Source of the DNA: JABCPE02 sp963518955
GTDB lineage: Bacteria > Bacteroidota > Bacteroidia > Flavobacteriales > Weeksellaceae
Direction of reading: 5' to 3'
DNA: 64,000 nucleotides
Assembly (NCBI GenBank): GCA_963518955.1
Contig: CAUQKI010000004.1
Coordinates: 1 to 64,000 of the forward strand
Under the pieces are notes generated by a model that searched no databases, was not told the origin of the DNA, and saw only the letters and a program-made list of their open reading frames with translations. The position numbers and the translations under genes are program-made. Each line of letters opens with the position of its first letter. Positions within the stretch are counted from its first letter, which is position 1. Positions 8,576 through 17,428 of the stretch are shown one piece after another.

Positions 8576-9700
8576 ATGTTTAAAAATCTTTTTAAAAAAG
8601 TTCAAGACCTTGTAGAAGATAACCAGCCTAAAAATCAGCCAGAAAAGAGAGGTTATGATGAAGAAGAAGGTGTATACTATGCAAAGGGAAGTTTTGACAA
8701 TGCTATAGAGTATAATAATGAGCTGATGTGCGTAGCAAATAAATGCGAAGATAACATGGCTGATATGAATGCTGCTATGGATGCCAAAGACTATGCCCGA
8801 GCAGAAAAAGTGCGTCTTCAGTGGAAAGAGGATTTGGAGGATTATATCGCAGAAGTGAAACAGCTGGGAGCTTACAATGGAAATGACTCTCTCCTGAAGG
8901 CAACTATCAGATTCTTTGAGTTTTATAAAGGCTTGATGGATGATGGGTACAAGGTGCTTATCGAGATGCGTGCAGCAGGAAAGAGAGGAACGCCAGAGGA
9001 ACAAGCTCAGCTTAAGAAAAATAATGATGCTATCATCAAAAACTCAGGTGAGTTTAATGGAGAAAGTGATGATTTCTTAGAGAATTATGATGAAAATGGA
9101 AATGAGTATGATACTTCTTTTGAGAATCCTTACATGAATATGGCTCATGATGATAGTAATCCTATGCTGCAGCCTATACATGGTATTTCTCTGCAAGACT
9201 ATGCGGCAGCAGCCTCTAAAATGACTAATGGAATGTCAGCAGAAGAGGTTTGTAAGAGATTGGGAGTTGATATGCCTGTTTGGGATGAAGCTAACCAGCT
9301 CTGGGTAAAGAGAATGCAGCAAGACCAGACTATGGCTGTGATGTCTCTCTACGGGCAGTATTATGGAAGTGCAGATATTCACCCTAAATTCAATGATTCA
9401 GTAAAAGAATCTAATCAAGAAGGAGACTATCTTGCTAAAATCCAGAATGATGAAGCGTTCTACTATGAATTGTGCGGAGCTCGTCAGGCAGCATATGAAG
9501 CAGGGCTGGATGGTGCTCAGTGGATACAGGATAATTATGGAATTTCCTTGGGAGATTTTCAGTCTGTAGCCATGAAATGGATGGCTAATATGGGTAACAT
9601 CGAAAAAATGCTGCGATACCAAGAACAAAAACAAAGAGAATATGCAGAGAAATTCTCAAAAGAAATGGGAGGCGGCGTAGCAGATGACATAGAATTTTAA
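8576..9700 (+). CDS. Hypothetical two-domain protein, long paralogue
   Basis: A 374-residue protein. Residues 1-170 are a copy of the upstream protein; residues about 190-374 form an extra domain rich in Trp, Tyr, Met and Gln, with the segment DMPVWDEANQLWVKRM and two loosely similar halves beginning GISLQDYAAAA and GISLGDFQSVA. There is no signal peptide or membrane segment. The extra domain resembles poorly characterised DUFs found near secretion or immunity genes, but I cannot name it with confidence. Confidence 0.7.
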   Translation: MFKNLFKKVQDLVEDNQPKNQPEKRGYDEEEGVYYAKGSFDNAIEYNNELMCVANKCEDNMADMNAAMDAKDYARAEKVRLQWKEDLEDYIAEVKQLGAYNGNDSLLKATIRFFEFYKGLMDDGYKVLIEMRAAGKRGTPEEQAQLKKNNDAIIKNSGEFNGESDDFLENYDENGNEYDTSFENPYMNMAHDDSNPMLQPIHGISLQDYAAAASKMTNGMSAEEVCKRLGVDMPVWDEANQLWVKRMQQDQTMAVMSLYGQYYGSADIHPKFNDSVKESNQEGDYLAKIQNDEAFYYELCGARQAAYEAGLDGAQWIQDNYGISLGDFQSVAMKWMANMGNIEKMLRYQEQKQREYAEKFSKEMGGGVADDIEF

Positions 9701-9725
9701 TCATTCTTAAACTTTATTGTAAATG

Positions 9726-9758
9726 AAAACGGTGTCTGATATTATCAGGCACCGTTTT
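9726..9758. terminator. Bidirectional terminator between convergent genes
   Basis: A 15-bp stem (9726-9740 with 9744-9758, one T-G pair, loop ATT) flanked by A4 and T4, between the end of the paralogue pair and the 3' end of sppA. Confidence 0.8.
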
Positions 9759-9764
9759 GTATTT

Positions 9765-11522
9765 TTATTTAATTCTAATGATGTAGGGCATGGTCATCTG
9801 TATGCTGTTTCTAAAGTTTTGGTCAGCAAAAATTTTGAAGAGCTGGTAGTTTTCTTCGCCCATTTGGGATTTTACATAATTTGTAGCTATGCTTTCCTGT
9901 CTTAGGCTGCTCATTATCTGTTCGAATTTATCCACTTTTGCAGGATAGCTTACAGCTTCATATTCTGCTATATTTGCTTTACTTGCTGCGTATTTTACGG
10001 CATCATTTAGAGAGCCTATTTCATCTACCAGTCCTATTTCTTTGGCTCTTTTTCCAGACCAAACTCTTCCGCTTCCTACGGCATCTATTTCTTCGAAAGT
10101 TTTCTTTCTATTTTTGGAAACAAAATGCACAAAACGATTGTAGGTATTTACTACACTTCTCTGTGTGATAGCAAGTGTCCCCGAAGAAATCCCTGAAAAA
10201 GGCGACATCATGTTTGAATTGGCATTGGTTGAAACCACATCGGAGTAAATACCATTTCGGTTCGCTAGGTTTTTAGCATCAGGAATTACCCCAAAAACCC
10301 CGATAGAGCCTGTGATGGTATTGTTTTGGGCAAAAATCCTGTCCCCAGCCATCGAGATGTAGTATCCGCCAGAGGCAGCATAATCCCCGAATGAAATGAT
10401 TAAAGGCTTTTTTTGTTTAAGTTGCTGAAGTTCATACAAGATTTCATCAGAAGCATTGGCGCTTCCACCAGGTGAATTTACACGGAGAACCACAGCTTTG
10501 ATGTTGTCATCCTGAGCTAAATCCTTGATATACTGGATGTATCTTTCGGAATAGATATCGCTGTATCTGTTTCCATTGTAGATAGTTCCAGAGGCGTATA
10601 GGACAGCGATTTTATTATCGTTTGTTTTATTATCAGTTTTGGAAAACGCATAATGTCTGATAGAAACTTTATTTAGTTTTTCATCTTTACCAACATTGAG
10701 TTTGTTTTTTATAATCTCTTCATATTCAGATTTTTGAACTAATTTATCAGCAAGTTTATATTTCAGACTCAAATCAGGAATTGTAGCATATAAACTATCA
10801 ACCACGGTTTTGAATTCCGTAGCATCTAGTTTTCTAGATTGGATGATTTTAGAGGAAATCTCTCCCCAAGTGTCATTTAGAAGGGTAGTCATCTGCTCTT
10901 TATTTTCTGGAGACATTTCATTTCTGAGGAAAGGTTCTACAGCAGATTTGAAATTTCCATGGCGGATAACATTGATGTTGATTCCGTATTTTTCAGCAAA
11001 TTCCTTTAAGAAAATCACTTCTGTGGAAAGCCCTTTCAGCTCGATGCCTCCCACTGGATTAAGGAAATATTGGTCAGCCACCGAACCCAGATAGTAGGAC
11101 GCTTGGCTTACATTATTCCCATAAGCATAGACAAATTTTTTACTTTTCTTAAAATCTTCCAGACTTTTTCGGATGTCGTCTATCTGCGTAATCCCAGCAT
11201 CTATGTCGTCTAGTTCTATGCTGATTCCCTTGATTTTATCATCGTTTTTCGCAGTTTCGATGGCTTTGAGGATATCTTGGTATTTTAGTTCAGCATCTTC
11301 TTTTATCTCAAATATAGAAGATTCGCTTTCGTTCTCGTGTTCTACAACTTTGGATTTAAAATCAATGGTAAGAACCGAATTTTCTTTAATTTTGATATCT
11401 TTGTCTGCGCTGGACATGCTTCCGATGATGATAATCACAAAAAGCAGGAAAAAAGGCAGCAAAATACCAGCAATGAATAATGCAACAACATTTGCAAGAA
11501 CAGTTTTGATGAAATTTTTCAT
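9765..11522 (-). CDS. sppA: Signal peptide peptidase SppA (protease IV, 67K type)
   Basis: A 585-residue membrane-anchored serine protease that clears cleaved signal peptides. One N-terminal membrane segment is visible (about residues 10-35). The tandem-domain 67K layout is clear. The catalytic Lys is Lys192 in HGNFKSAVEPFLR (N-terminal repeat) and the nucleophile Ser384 in DYAASGGYYIS (C-terminal repeat), as in E. coli SppA. NSPGGSANASDE precedes the serine. A minus-strand -7 box TAAATTTG lies at 11556-11549. It is divergent from folK. Confidence 0.93.
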   Translation of the reverse strand: MKNFIKTVLANVVALFIAGILLPFFLLFVIIIIGSMSSADKDIKIKENSVLTIDFKSKVVEHENESESSIFEIKEDAELKYQDILKAIETAKNDDKIKGISIELDDIDAGITQIDDIRKSLEDFKKSKKFVYAYGNNVSQASYYLGSVADQYFLNPVGGIELKGLSTEVIFLKEFAEKYGININVIRHGNFKSAVEPFLRNEMSPENKEQMTTLLNDTWGEISSKIIQSRKLDATEFKTVVDSLYATIPDLSLKYKLADKLVQKSEYEEIIKNKLNVGKDEKLNKVSIRHYAFSKTDNKTNDNKIAVLYASGTIYNGNRYSDIYSERYIQYIKDLAQDDNIKAVVLRVNSPGGSANASDEILYELQQLKQKKPLIISFGDYAASGGYYISMAGDRIFAQNNTITGSIGVFGVIPDAKNLANRNGIYSDVVSTNANSNMMSPFSGISSGTLAITQRSVVNTYNRFVHFVSKNRKKTFEEIDAVGSGRVWSGKRAKEIGLVDEIGSLNDAVKYAASKANIAEYEAVSYPAKVDKFEQIMSSLRQESIATNYVKSQMGEENYQLFKIFADQNFRNSIQMTMPYIIRIK

Positions 11523-11569
11523 AAATAAAAATAAAGTTTAAAATTTTACAAATTTACAAATAGTTAGTA

Positions 11570-11989
11570 ATGTATAATGTAGTTTTGTTACTAGGAAGTA
11601 ATTTAGGAAACGCAGAAAATAATATTTTATTGGCTCTCAGTGAGTTGGAAAATAGGGTTGGTAAGATTATTAAAAAAACTAAAATCTCAAAAACATTGCC
11701 TGTGGAGTATGATAGTGATAATGTTTTCTGTAACATCGCGGTGTCTATGCAGACAGCACATTCGCCCATAAAACTTTTAGACGAAATCAAAAAAATAGAG
11801 TCTGAAATGGGAAGAATCCATGATTCTAAGTTCTTTGGAGAATACAGAGATAGGATTATAGACATAGATATAGTGTCCTATGAAGGGATTGTTTTTAGTT
11901 GTGACAGATTAGAAATTCCACATCATAAACATCTTTATGATAGAGATTTTTCTAGAAAATTATTGGATGAACTAGACTCGGAAATATAG
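11570..11989 (+). CDS. folK: HPPK, hydroxymethyldihydropterin pyrophosphokinase FolK
   Basis: Transfers pyrophosphate from ATP to 6-hydroxymethyl-7,8-dihydropterin in folate synthesis. Family marks are LGSNLG at 8-13, the Mg-binding stretch RDRIIDIDIVSY (two Asp), and IPHHKHLYDRDF near the C-terminus. At 139 residues it is slightly short but complete. No folP or folB is adjacent. It stands alone between sppA (divergent) and recQ. Confidence 0.9.
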   Translation: MYNVVLLLGSNLGNAENNILLALSELENRVGKIIKKTKISKTLPVEYDSDNVFCNIAVSMQTAHSPIKLLDEIKKIESEMGRIHDSKFFGEYRDRIIDIDIVSYEGIVFSCDRLEIPHHKHLYDRDFSRKLLDELDSEI

Positions 11990-12082
11990 TTTGATAATGT
12001 AATTTTATTCGTTGTGTGCTGGGAAATTTTTCCTCGGCGCACATTTTTCTTTCTGTAAAAATAAATAACTTATCTTTTTTGC

Positions 12083-12090
12083 TATTTTTG
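12083..12090 (+). promoter_or_regulatory. Probable recQ promoter, -7 box TATTTTTG
   Basis: TATTTTTG fits TAnnTTTG, 18 bases before the recQ start codon. A -33 box is not evident. Confidence 0.4.
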
Positions 12091-12107
12091 TGAGATAAAA
12101 TAAATTT

Positions 12108-14003
12108 ATGCCTATCGAAACACGAGACATTCTACTAAAAACCTTGAAAAGTTTTTGGGGTTATGATGCTTTCAGGGAGAGTCAGGAAGATATTATTTTG
12201 TCTATTTTAGAGCAAAATGATACTTTGGCTCTGCTACCTACGGGCGGAGGTAAGTCTCTTTGTTATCAGCTTCCTGCATTGGTTTTAGAGGGAACTTGTC
12301 TGGTAATTTCGCCGCTTTTAGCCCTGATGAAAGACCAAGTTTCTCATTTGAAAGATTTGGGAATAGAAGCAGAATATCTTAGTTCCGAACTGGATGAAGC
12401 AGAGCAGGAAGAAATCTATGAAAAGGCAATATCAGGCGGAATTAAACTACTGTATGTCTCACCAGAGCGACTTCATAACTCTTTGTTTATGAGGAAAATG
12501 CTGGATGTTTCGCTTTCCTTTATTGCGGTGGATGAGGCGCACTGTATATCAGAATGGGGACAGGATTTTAGGCCGAGTTATCAGCATATTAGCGAGTTTA
12601 GAAAAACGATAGGGAATCTGCCTTGTCTGGCTCTTACCGCCACTGCAACGCCCAAGGTCGTTCTTGATATTAAGGAAAAATTAGGCTTGTCTTCGGTTCG
12701 TGTTTTTCAGAAAAGTTACAAAAGGGAGAATATTCATATCTTCCATGAAGAAATTTCTGACAAATACCAAAGAATGCTTAGTTTCCTGAAAATCAATAAA
12801 ATATCAGGAATAGTCTATGTCCGAACAAGGAGAGAGGCAGAGGAGCTGACAGCGTTTTTAAAAGAACACAATCTGCAAAATGTAGATTTTTATCATGCTG
12901 GGCTTTCGGCAAGGGAGCGAAACGAGAAACAAAGAAAATGGCAGGAAAGGAATGATTTTGTTTTGATTTCTACCAATGCTTTTGGGATGGGAATAGACAA
13001 GGATAATGTGCGTTTTGTTATCCATTATTCGCCATCTTCTTCGGTTGAAAATTATTACCAAGAAATAGGAAGAGCAGGGCGAGATGGTCAGGAAAGTTAT
13101 GCTTTTTTGCTTTGGAACAGGCAGGAACTCGGCGAGATGGATGATGTGTTGTCTGCGCAGATTCCAGATAAAATCCAATATTTGAAGGTGATATCCTACA
13201 TCTATTCTATATTTCAGATTGCCGATGGGGAGGCTGCGGAGAGGATATTTCAGTTGGATTTACAGAAAGTGCAGAGTTTTACCAAGATTTCCTTTGCTAA
13301 GATTAGAAATGTTTTGGGATTTCTTCATAATCAGGAAGTTATATTTTGGAATAATTATAAATCGCCTTCTACAATAGAGCTGAAAATCCCTGCCGAAGAG
13401 TTGGAGGATTTGCCGCCGAAAGATGCGTATTTTATAGAATTGCTGCTTAGAAATGTTTCTGGAATAGCTACGCACAAAGTTTCTTTCAGCGAAGAAAGCC
13501 TGAGTGCAAAACTGGGCGTAAGTCAGCAGATGATAAAGGACAGAATAAAGGAATTGCAAAAAAAAGAATGGCTGGAATATGTGGATGGAAGCACTGACAG
13601 CATAAAGTTTCTAAGACCGCGAGACAGCAGGGAAATTCAAGGAAAATACTGGAATTTATTTGAGAAAATCCAGAGAAATAAAATCCAAAAATGGGAGGAA
13701 ATGAAATACTTTATCCAAGATAAAGATTTCTGTAAAATGAGAATGATTTTGACTTATTTTGGAGAAAAATCCTCGGATAATTGCGGAAAATGTAGTTTTT
13801 GTCTATCCCAAAATCCAGCCAAAGAAAAAACTTTGTCCGATGAGGTTTTAGAAATATTAGCCCAAAATCCAGCTACTTTTGATGAACTGAGCGTAAAAAT
13901 ATTTTGGCATGAAAAGGAGAAAATCTATGAAACTCTGATAACTCTGCTGAATTTAGAGAAAATAAAAATGTTGAACTACAAAACTTATATGATAAATGAA
14001 TAA
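12108..14003 (+). CDS. recQ: ATP-dependent DNA helicase RecQ
   Basis: A 3'-5' DNA helicase of recombination and repair. The 631 residues show the Q-motif region GYDAFRESQ, Walker A PTGGGKSL at 44-51, DEAH at 142-145, the ALTATAT motif III, and QEIGRAGRDG (motif VI). A RecQ-Ct zinc site is visible as FCKMRMILTYFGE and CGKCSFC. The tail is a winged helix followed by a short region; a normal HRDC domain is not evident, so this looks like one of the shorter RecQ paralogues of Bacteroidetes. It overlaps fmt by 8 bases. Confidence 0.93.
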   Translation: MPIETRDILLKTLKSFWGYDAFRESQEDIILSILEQNDTLALLPTGGGKSLCYQLPALVLEGTCLVISPLLALMKDQVSHLKDLGIEAEYLSSELDEAEQEEIYEKAISGGIKLLYVSPERLHNSLFMRKMLDVSLSFIAVDEAHCISEWGQDFRPSYQHISEFRKTIGNLPCLALTATATPKVVLDIKEKLGLSSVRVFQKSYKRENIHIFHEEISDKYQRMLSFLKINKISGIVYVRTRREAEELTAFLKEHNLQNVDFYHAGLSARERNEKQRKWQERNDFVLISTNAFGMGIDKDNVRFVIHYSPSSSVENYYQEIGRAGRDGQESYAFLLWNRQELGEMDDVLSAQIPDKIQYLKVISYIYSIFQIADGEAAERIFQLDLQKVQSFTKISFAKIRNVLGFLHNQEVIFWNNYKSPSTIELKIPAEELEDLPPKDAYFIELLLRNVSGIATHKVSFSEESLSAKLGVSQQMIKDRIKELQKKEWLEYVDGSTDSIKFLRPRDSREIQGKYWNLFEKIQRNKIQKWEEMKYFIQDKDFCKMRMILTYFGEKSSDNCGKCSFCLSQNPAKEKTLSDEVLEILAQNPATFDELSVKIFWHEKEKIYETLITLLNLEKIKMLNYKTYMINE

Positions 14004-14946
14004 ACTAAAAGTCGTTTTCTTCGGAACGCCTGATTTTGCAAGGGCTTCTCTGGAAGCTATTCATACCTCTGCGCATGAGGTGGTAGGAGTGGTTACCGTA
14101 GCAGATAAAGCCAGCGGGCGAGGGCAAAAAGTGCATCAATCTCCTGTGAAAACTTATGCCGTAGAGCATGATTTACCGCTGTTTCAGCCAGAAAAACTTC
14201 GTAATGAGGAGTTTCTATCACAGATACAAAGTCTAAACGCAGATATCTTCGTAGTGGTGGCATTTAGAATGATGCCAAAAGTTCTGTTTTCCATGCCGAG
14301 GCTGGGAACATTCAATCTACATGCCTCATTATTACCAGATTACAGAGGTGCAGCACCGATAAATTATGCCGTTATCAATGGCGAAACAAAGTCTGGTGTT
14401 ACTACATTTTTCATCAATGAAAAAATAGACGAAGGGAATATTCTCCTTCAAGCAGAAACCGAAATTTCTCCCGAAGACAATGCAGGAACGCTCCATGACA
14501 GACTGATGGAGATAGGCGCGAAACTGGTGGTGGAAACTCTGGATGGTCTTGCGGAAGGGAAACTTACAGAAATTCCTCAAAATCAGAAAGAAAACCCAAA
14601 AACAGCTTATAAAATTTTCAAAGAAGATACTAAAATAGACTGGGAAAAAGAGGTGGAGGTCATTCATAACTTTATCCGTGGAATGTCGCCGTATCCTGCG
14701 GCTTTTACGGTTTTGGAAGTAGGTGGCGAGCAGAAAATATTGAAGATTTTTAAAGGAAAATTCCAAAAAATACAGCATTCTAAAGAGAATGGAGCGATAG
14801 AAATTTCTAAAAATGAATTTAAAATCTATGCTAAAAATGGAGTTTATTTTCCAGAAGAATTACAGCTGGAAGGAAAAAAACGAATGAATTTAAAGGATTT
14901 TCTAAATGGATTTCATAGTTTTGACGGATTAAAATTGATTAAATAA
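13996..14946 (+). CDS. fmt: Methionyl-tRNA formyltransferase Fmt
   Basis: Formylates initiator Met-tRNA. A 316-residue protein: FGTPDFA at 9-15, the catalytic block NLHASLLPDYRGAAPI (Asn, His), and a later Asp in KIDEGNIL; then the C-terminal OB-like domain with RGMSPYPAAF. The start overlaps the recQ stop by 8 bases, and fabH follows 9 bases later, so recQ-fmt-fabH are probably one operon. Confidence 0.95.
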   Translation: MNKLKVVFFGTPDFARASLEAIHTSAHEVVGVVTVADKASGRGQKVHQSPVKTYAVEHDLPLFQPEKLRNEEFLSQIQSLNADIFVVVAFRMMPKVLFSMPRLGTFNLHASLLPDYRGAAPINYAVINGETKSGVTTFFINEKIDEGNILLQAETEISPEDNAGTLHDRLMEIGAKLVVETLDGLAEGKLTEIPQNQKENPKTAYKIFKEDTKIDWEKEVEVIHNFIRGMSPYPAAFTVLEVGGEQKILKIFKGKFQKIQHSKENGAIEISKNEFKIYAKNGVYFPEELQLEGKKRMNLKDFLNGFHSFDGLKLIK

Positions 14947-14955
14947 ATTTTTGTT

Positions 14956-15978
14956 ATGTATAAAAGTGTTATTAAAGGAATAGGTCATTATGTTCCAGAT
15001 AATGTGGTAACTAATGATGATTTAGCTAAGATAATGGATACTAATGATGAGTGGATAACGGAGCGTACGGGTATCAAAGAAAGAAGACACAGAACGAGCA
15101 AGTTTGACAGCCAAGAAACTACAAGTTTCTATGGTTTCAAAGCTTCTGAAAAAGCGCTGGAATCAGCTGGTCTGACTGCGAAAGATATAGATTATATTAT
15201 TTTTGCGACACTCAGCCCAGATTATTATTTCCCTGGGTGTGGTGTGGTTCTGCAGGAAATGCTGGGCTGTGATACCGTGGGGGCGCTGGATGTGAGAAAC
15301 CAATGTTCAGGATTTGTTTACGCACTGAGCGTAGCAGATGCTTTCATTAAAGCGGGTCAGTATAAAAATATTTTAGTAGTAGGTGCTGAAATTCAGTCAG
15401 TTGCGTTGGATATGAGAGATAGAGGAAGAGGCGTTTCAGTGATTTTTGGTGATGGAGCAGGAGCGGTAGTGCTTTCAGCTTCTGAAGATGCTGGTGTTCA
15501 GGGGATTTTGTCTTATAATATGCATTCCGAAGGTAAATATGCAGAAGAACTGATGATAAAATTGCCAGGAACTAATTTGGGCTGGACAGACAGACTTCTT
15601 ACAGAGCCAGAAAACATAAAGCCAGAGGAAATATATCCGTATATGAATGGGAATTTTGTTTTCAAACAGGCGGTTACCCGTTTCCCAGAAACTATCATTG
15701 AATCCTTGAAAAAAGCAGGAAAAACGGTAGAAGATTTGGATATGCTTATCCCGCATCAGGCGAATATCAGAATTTCTCAGTATGTACAGCAGCTGATGGG
15801 TCTTCCAGATGAGAAGGTATTTAATAATATCCAAAAATACGGTAACACCACAGCGGCTTCTATTCCTATCGCACTGAGCGAAGCAATAGCAGAAGGAAAA
15901 GTGAAGAGAGGCGATTTAGTTTGTTTGGCTGCTTTTGGAAGTGGATTTACTTGGGGAAGTGTTTTATTTGAATACTAA
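14956..15978 (+). CDS. fabH: 3-oxoacyl-ACP synthase III FabH
   Basis: Starts fatty acid synthesis by condensing acyl-CoA with malonyl-ACP. A 340-residue thiolase-fold enzyme with the catalytic triad Cys117 (NQCSGFVYAL), His267 (PHQANIRI) and Asn297 (YGNTTAAS). The active-site surroundings fit a branched or acetyl primer; the primer preference cannot be read. It is last in the recQ-fmt-fabH series and is followed by a strong terminator. Other fab genes are not near. Confidence 0.93.
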   Translation: MYKSVIKGIGHYVPDNVVTNDDLAKIMDTNDEWITERTGIKERRHRTSKFDSQETTSFYGFKASEKALESAGLTAKDIDYIIFATLSPDYYFPGCGVVLQEMLGCDTVGALDVRNQCSGFVYALSVADAFIKAGQYKNILVVGAEIQSVALDMRDRGRGVSVIFGDGAGAVVLSASEDAGVQGILSYNMHSEGKYAEELMIKLPGTNLGWTDRLLTEPENIKPEEIYPYMNGNFVFKQAVTRFPETIIESLKKAGKTVEDLDMLIPHQANIRISQYVQQLMGLPDEKVFNNIQKYGNTTAASIPIALSEAIAEGKVKRGDLVCLAAFGSGFTWGSVLFEY

Positions 15979-16001
15979 TTTATTTAGATTAGCATAAAAA
16001 T

Positions 16002-16032
16002 AAAAACCAGCTTGATTTCGAAGCTGGTTTTT
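16002..16032. terminator. Terminator between fabH and the barstar gene
   Basis: AAAAACCAGCTT (16002-16013) pairs with AAGCTGGTTTTT (from 16021), loop GATTTCG, with A and T tracts on both sides, so it can serve both convergent units. Confidence 0.8.
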
Positions 16033-16049
16033 TTATTTGGAAAAGATTT

Positions 16050-16331
16050 TTAATCTTCGTATTGTTCCAGAAAATAGGAAAAAGAAAAGTCAGGAACTTC
16101 CTCTACTAGGTCTTCTAAAGTCACCAAAAGGTCTTCGAAAATTTCTAACTGCTCCACAGTCATATTTACAAATTCTATATGTAAAGGCATGTCTAAATCG
16201 CCAGAAATGCAGTCATAAAGAGCATCCAGATTATCTCCGAAATACTCAGGAAGTTCTATTTTTTCTTTCAGCTGAGCGTAGAAATCCTCCATATCGCCGA
16301 TTTCTGAAAAATCAATGTATATCGTATTCAT
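16050..16331 (-). CDS. Barstar-family ribonuclease inhibitor
   Basis: A 93-residue acidic protein with the barstar fold signature EYFGDNLDALYDCISGD. Asp36 and Asp40 correspond to barstar Asp35 and Asp39, which plug the barnase active site. It lies 15 bases downstream of the barnase gene on the same strand and is the obvious cognate immunity protein, keeping the producer's cytoplasm safe from the nuclease. Its length is close to that of Bacillus barstar (89-90 residues). Confidence 0.92.
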   Translation of the reverse strand: MNTIYIDFSEIGDMEDFYAQLKEKIELPEYFGDNLDALYDCISGDLDMPLHIEFVNMTVEQLEIFEDLLVTLEDLVEEVPDFSFSYFLEQYED

Positions 16332-16346
16332 TATCAGTTAATTATT

Positions 16347-16862
16347 TTATTGTTTTTCAAAACTTTTATAGTGGTTTTTAGTGAGCCACACTTCTCCATC
16401 TTTATTGAAAACTATTCGTTCTGCATTTCTTCTACCACAGCGGTAGTTTATGTCAGCCTCATAGTATTTCCCATGGTCGGGAAGTTTTTTCTCTCGGTTG
16501 CTGAAGCGGTCTCCACCGATAGCCCTATTGGGAAGCACCTCGCAGAGGTTTCCTTCGGATGGTTTCCAGCCTTGTCTTTTGGCTTCTGCTTTGGTGATGT
16601 AGTATTCGGGAAGTCTTTTGTGTTTTTTGACATAGTTGATTACGATAGTTTCATCGGTAAGTTTTTCTATGTAGTTTCGCCCTTTTTGGTCTGCGATGCC
16701 GTATGGGTCTTTTGTCTTGGATGAATCTTTTTTATATTGATAACCAACGGTTTCGGAAGTGTCAAAATCGGATTTTTTCTTTAAACCAGGAAGAAAATCA
16801 CACAAAGCTACAATGAAAATAGCTCCAAAAATCACACTCAAATAGATTTGTTTTTTTGTCAT
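16347..16862 (-). CDS. Secreted barnase-type guanyl ribonuclease
   Basis: A 171-residue protein with an N-terminal hydrophobic segment (about residues 5-25), a linker, then a barnase domain from about residue 60. All key residues align: Lys91 in YYITKAEAK, GGDRFSNREKKLP at 116-128, the general base Glu135 in YYEADINY, Arg145 and Arg149 in the GRRNAERI segment, and the general acid His164 in TKNHYKSF. It should cut RNA, be exported or membrane-anchored, and act as a toxin on competitors. Cys21 might even be a lipobox Cys, though the context (VALC) is weak. A minus-strand TAAATTTG box lies at 16889-16882. Confidence 0.92.
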   Translation of the reverse strand: MTKKQIYLSVIFGAIFIVALCDFLPGLKKKSDFDTSETVGYQYKKDSSKTKDPYGIADQKGRNYIEKLTDETIVINYVKKHKRLPEYYITKAEAKRQGWKPSEGNLCEVLPNRAIGGDRFSNREKKLPDHGKYYEADINYRCGRRNAERIVFNKDGEVWLTKNHYKSFEKQ

Positions 16863-16972
16863 TTTATATGATTTGAAAAGGCAAATTTATTTAAAATAAA
16901 TGTATTTTTACACTTACATTTGGCTTTTGTCAAATTGTTGGGAGTTTTTTAACTAAAAAATAATCAAAAAAG

Positions 16973-17302
16973 ATGAACGAAACACGATTAGACTTTCAAA
17001 AACAAACATTGGAATATTTTATCGATGTCCGAAATATAAAGACAGAAGCAGATTTTTTACGAAAAATGAATGAAGTTTTTCAGTTTCCGAGCTACTTTTG
17101 GATGAGTTTAAACTCTATGGATGACTGCATGATGTCTCTAGAATGGATAGAAGAACCGCATATTATCATTCATGTGGTTCATCTTGAGGAATTGAAACAA
17201 AATTGTTTTAAACTTTATGAAATAGTAGAAGACACTTTCCAGACTTATAAAAACTACTGGCAGGACAAAACCAGTGAAAAACAGGTGGAAATTCATCTTT
17301 AA
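16973..17302 (+). CDS. Divergent second barstar-like protein
   Basis: A 109-residue protein transcribed away from the barnase gene. It keeps the barstar pattern (short alpha/beta, FPSYFWMSLNSMDDCMMSL aligned with the FGDNLDALYDC helix), but the first inhibitory Asp is replaced by Asn47 while the second is kept as Asp51. It may neutralise a different RNase variant, or be an orphan immunity gene. A TACATTTG box at 16915-16922 is a candidate promoter. The family call is from pattern only. Confidence 0.7.
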   Translation: MNETRLDFQKQTLEYFIDVRNIKTEADFLRKMNEVFQFPSYFWMSLNSMDDCMMSLEWIEEPHIIIHVVHLEELKQNCFKLYEIVEDTFQTYKNYWQDKTSEKQVEIHL

Positions 17303-17399
17303 AAAACAAAATTTTGTAAAAAGATAAGTTTCATTAAAATTAAGAAAAATATTATCAAAATAGGTAGAAATATTCTGCCATAGTAGAGAAATAAAATTG

Positions 17400-17407
17400 T
17401 AAATTTG
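17400..17407 (+). promoter_or_regulatory. Probable promoter, -7 box TAAATTTG
   Basis: TAAATTTG fits the consensus and puts the transcript start near 17413, downstream of a TTG codon at 17405, which supports translation from ATG 17429. Confidence 0.5.
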
Positions 17408-17428
17408 TTCCATAAAATACAATCTATC

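Noticed and set aside
9723..9905. Short plus-strand ORF after the paralogue pair
   Set aside because: It starts in the terminator hairpin and runs antisense to sppA.
16350..16724. 124-codon plus-strand ORF opposite the barnase gene
   Set aside because: The minus strand encodes a barnase with all catalytic residues, so this is an antisense shadow.
17405..17428. Upstream TTG start for the aminotransferase
   Set aside because: It lies inside the TAAATTTG promoter box and before the likely transcript start.
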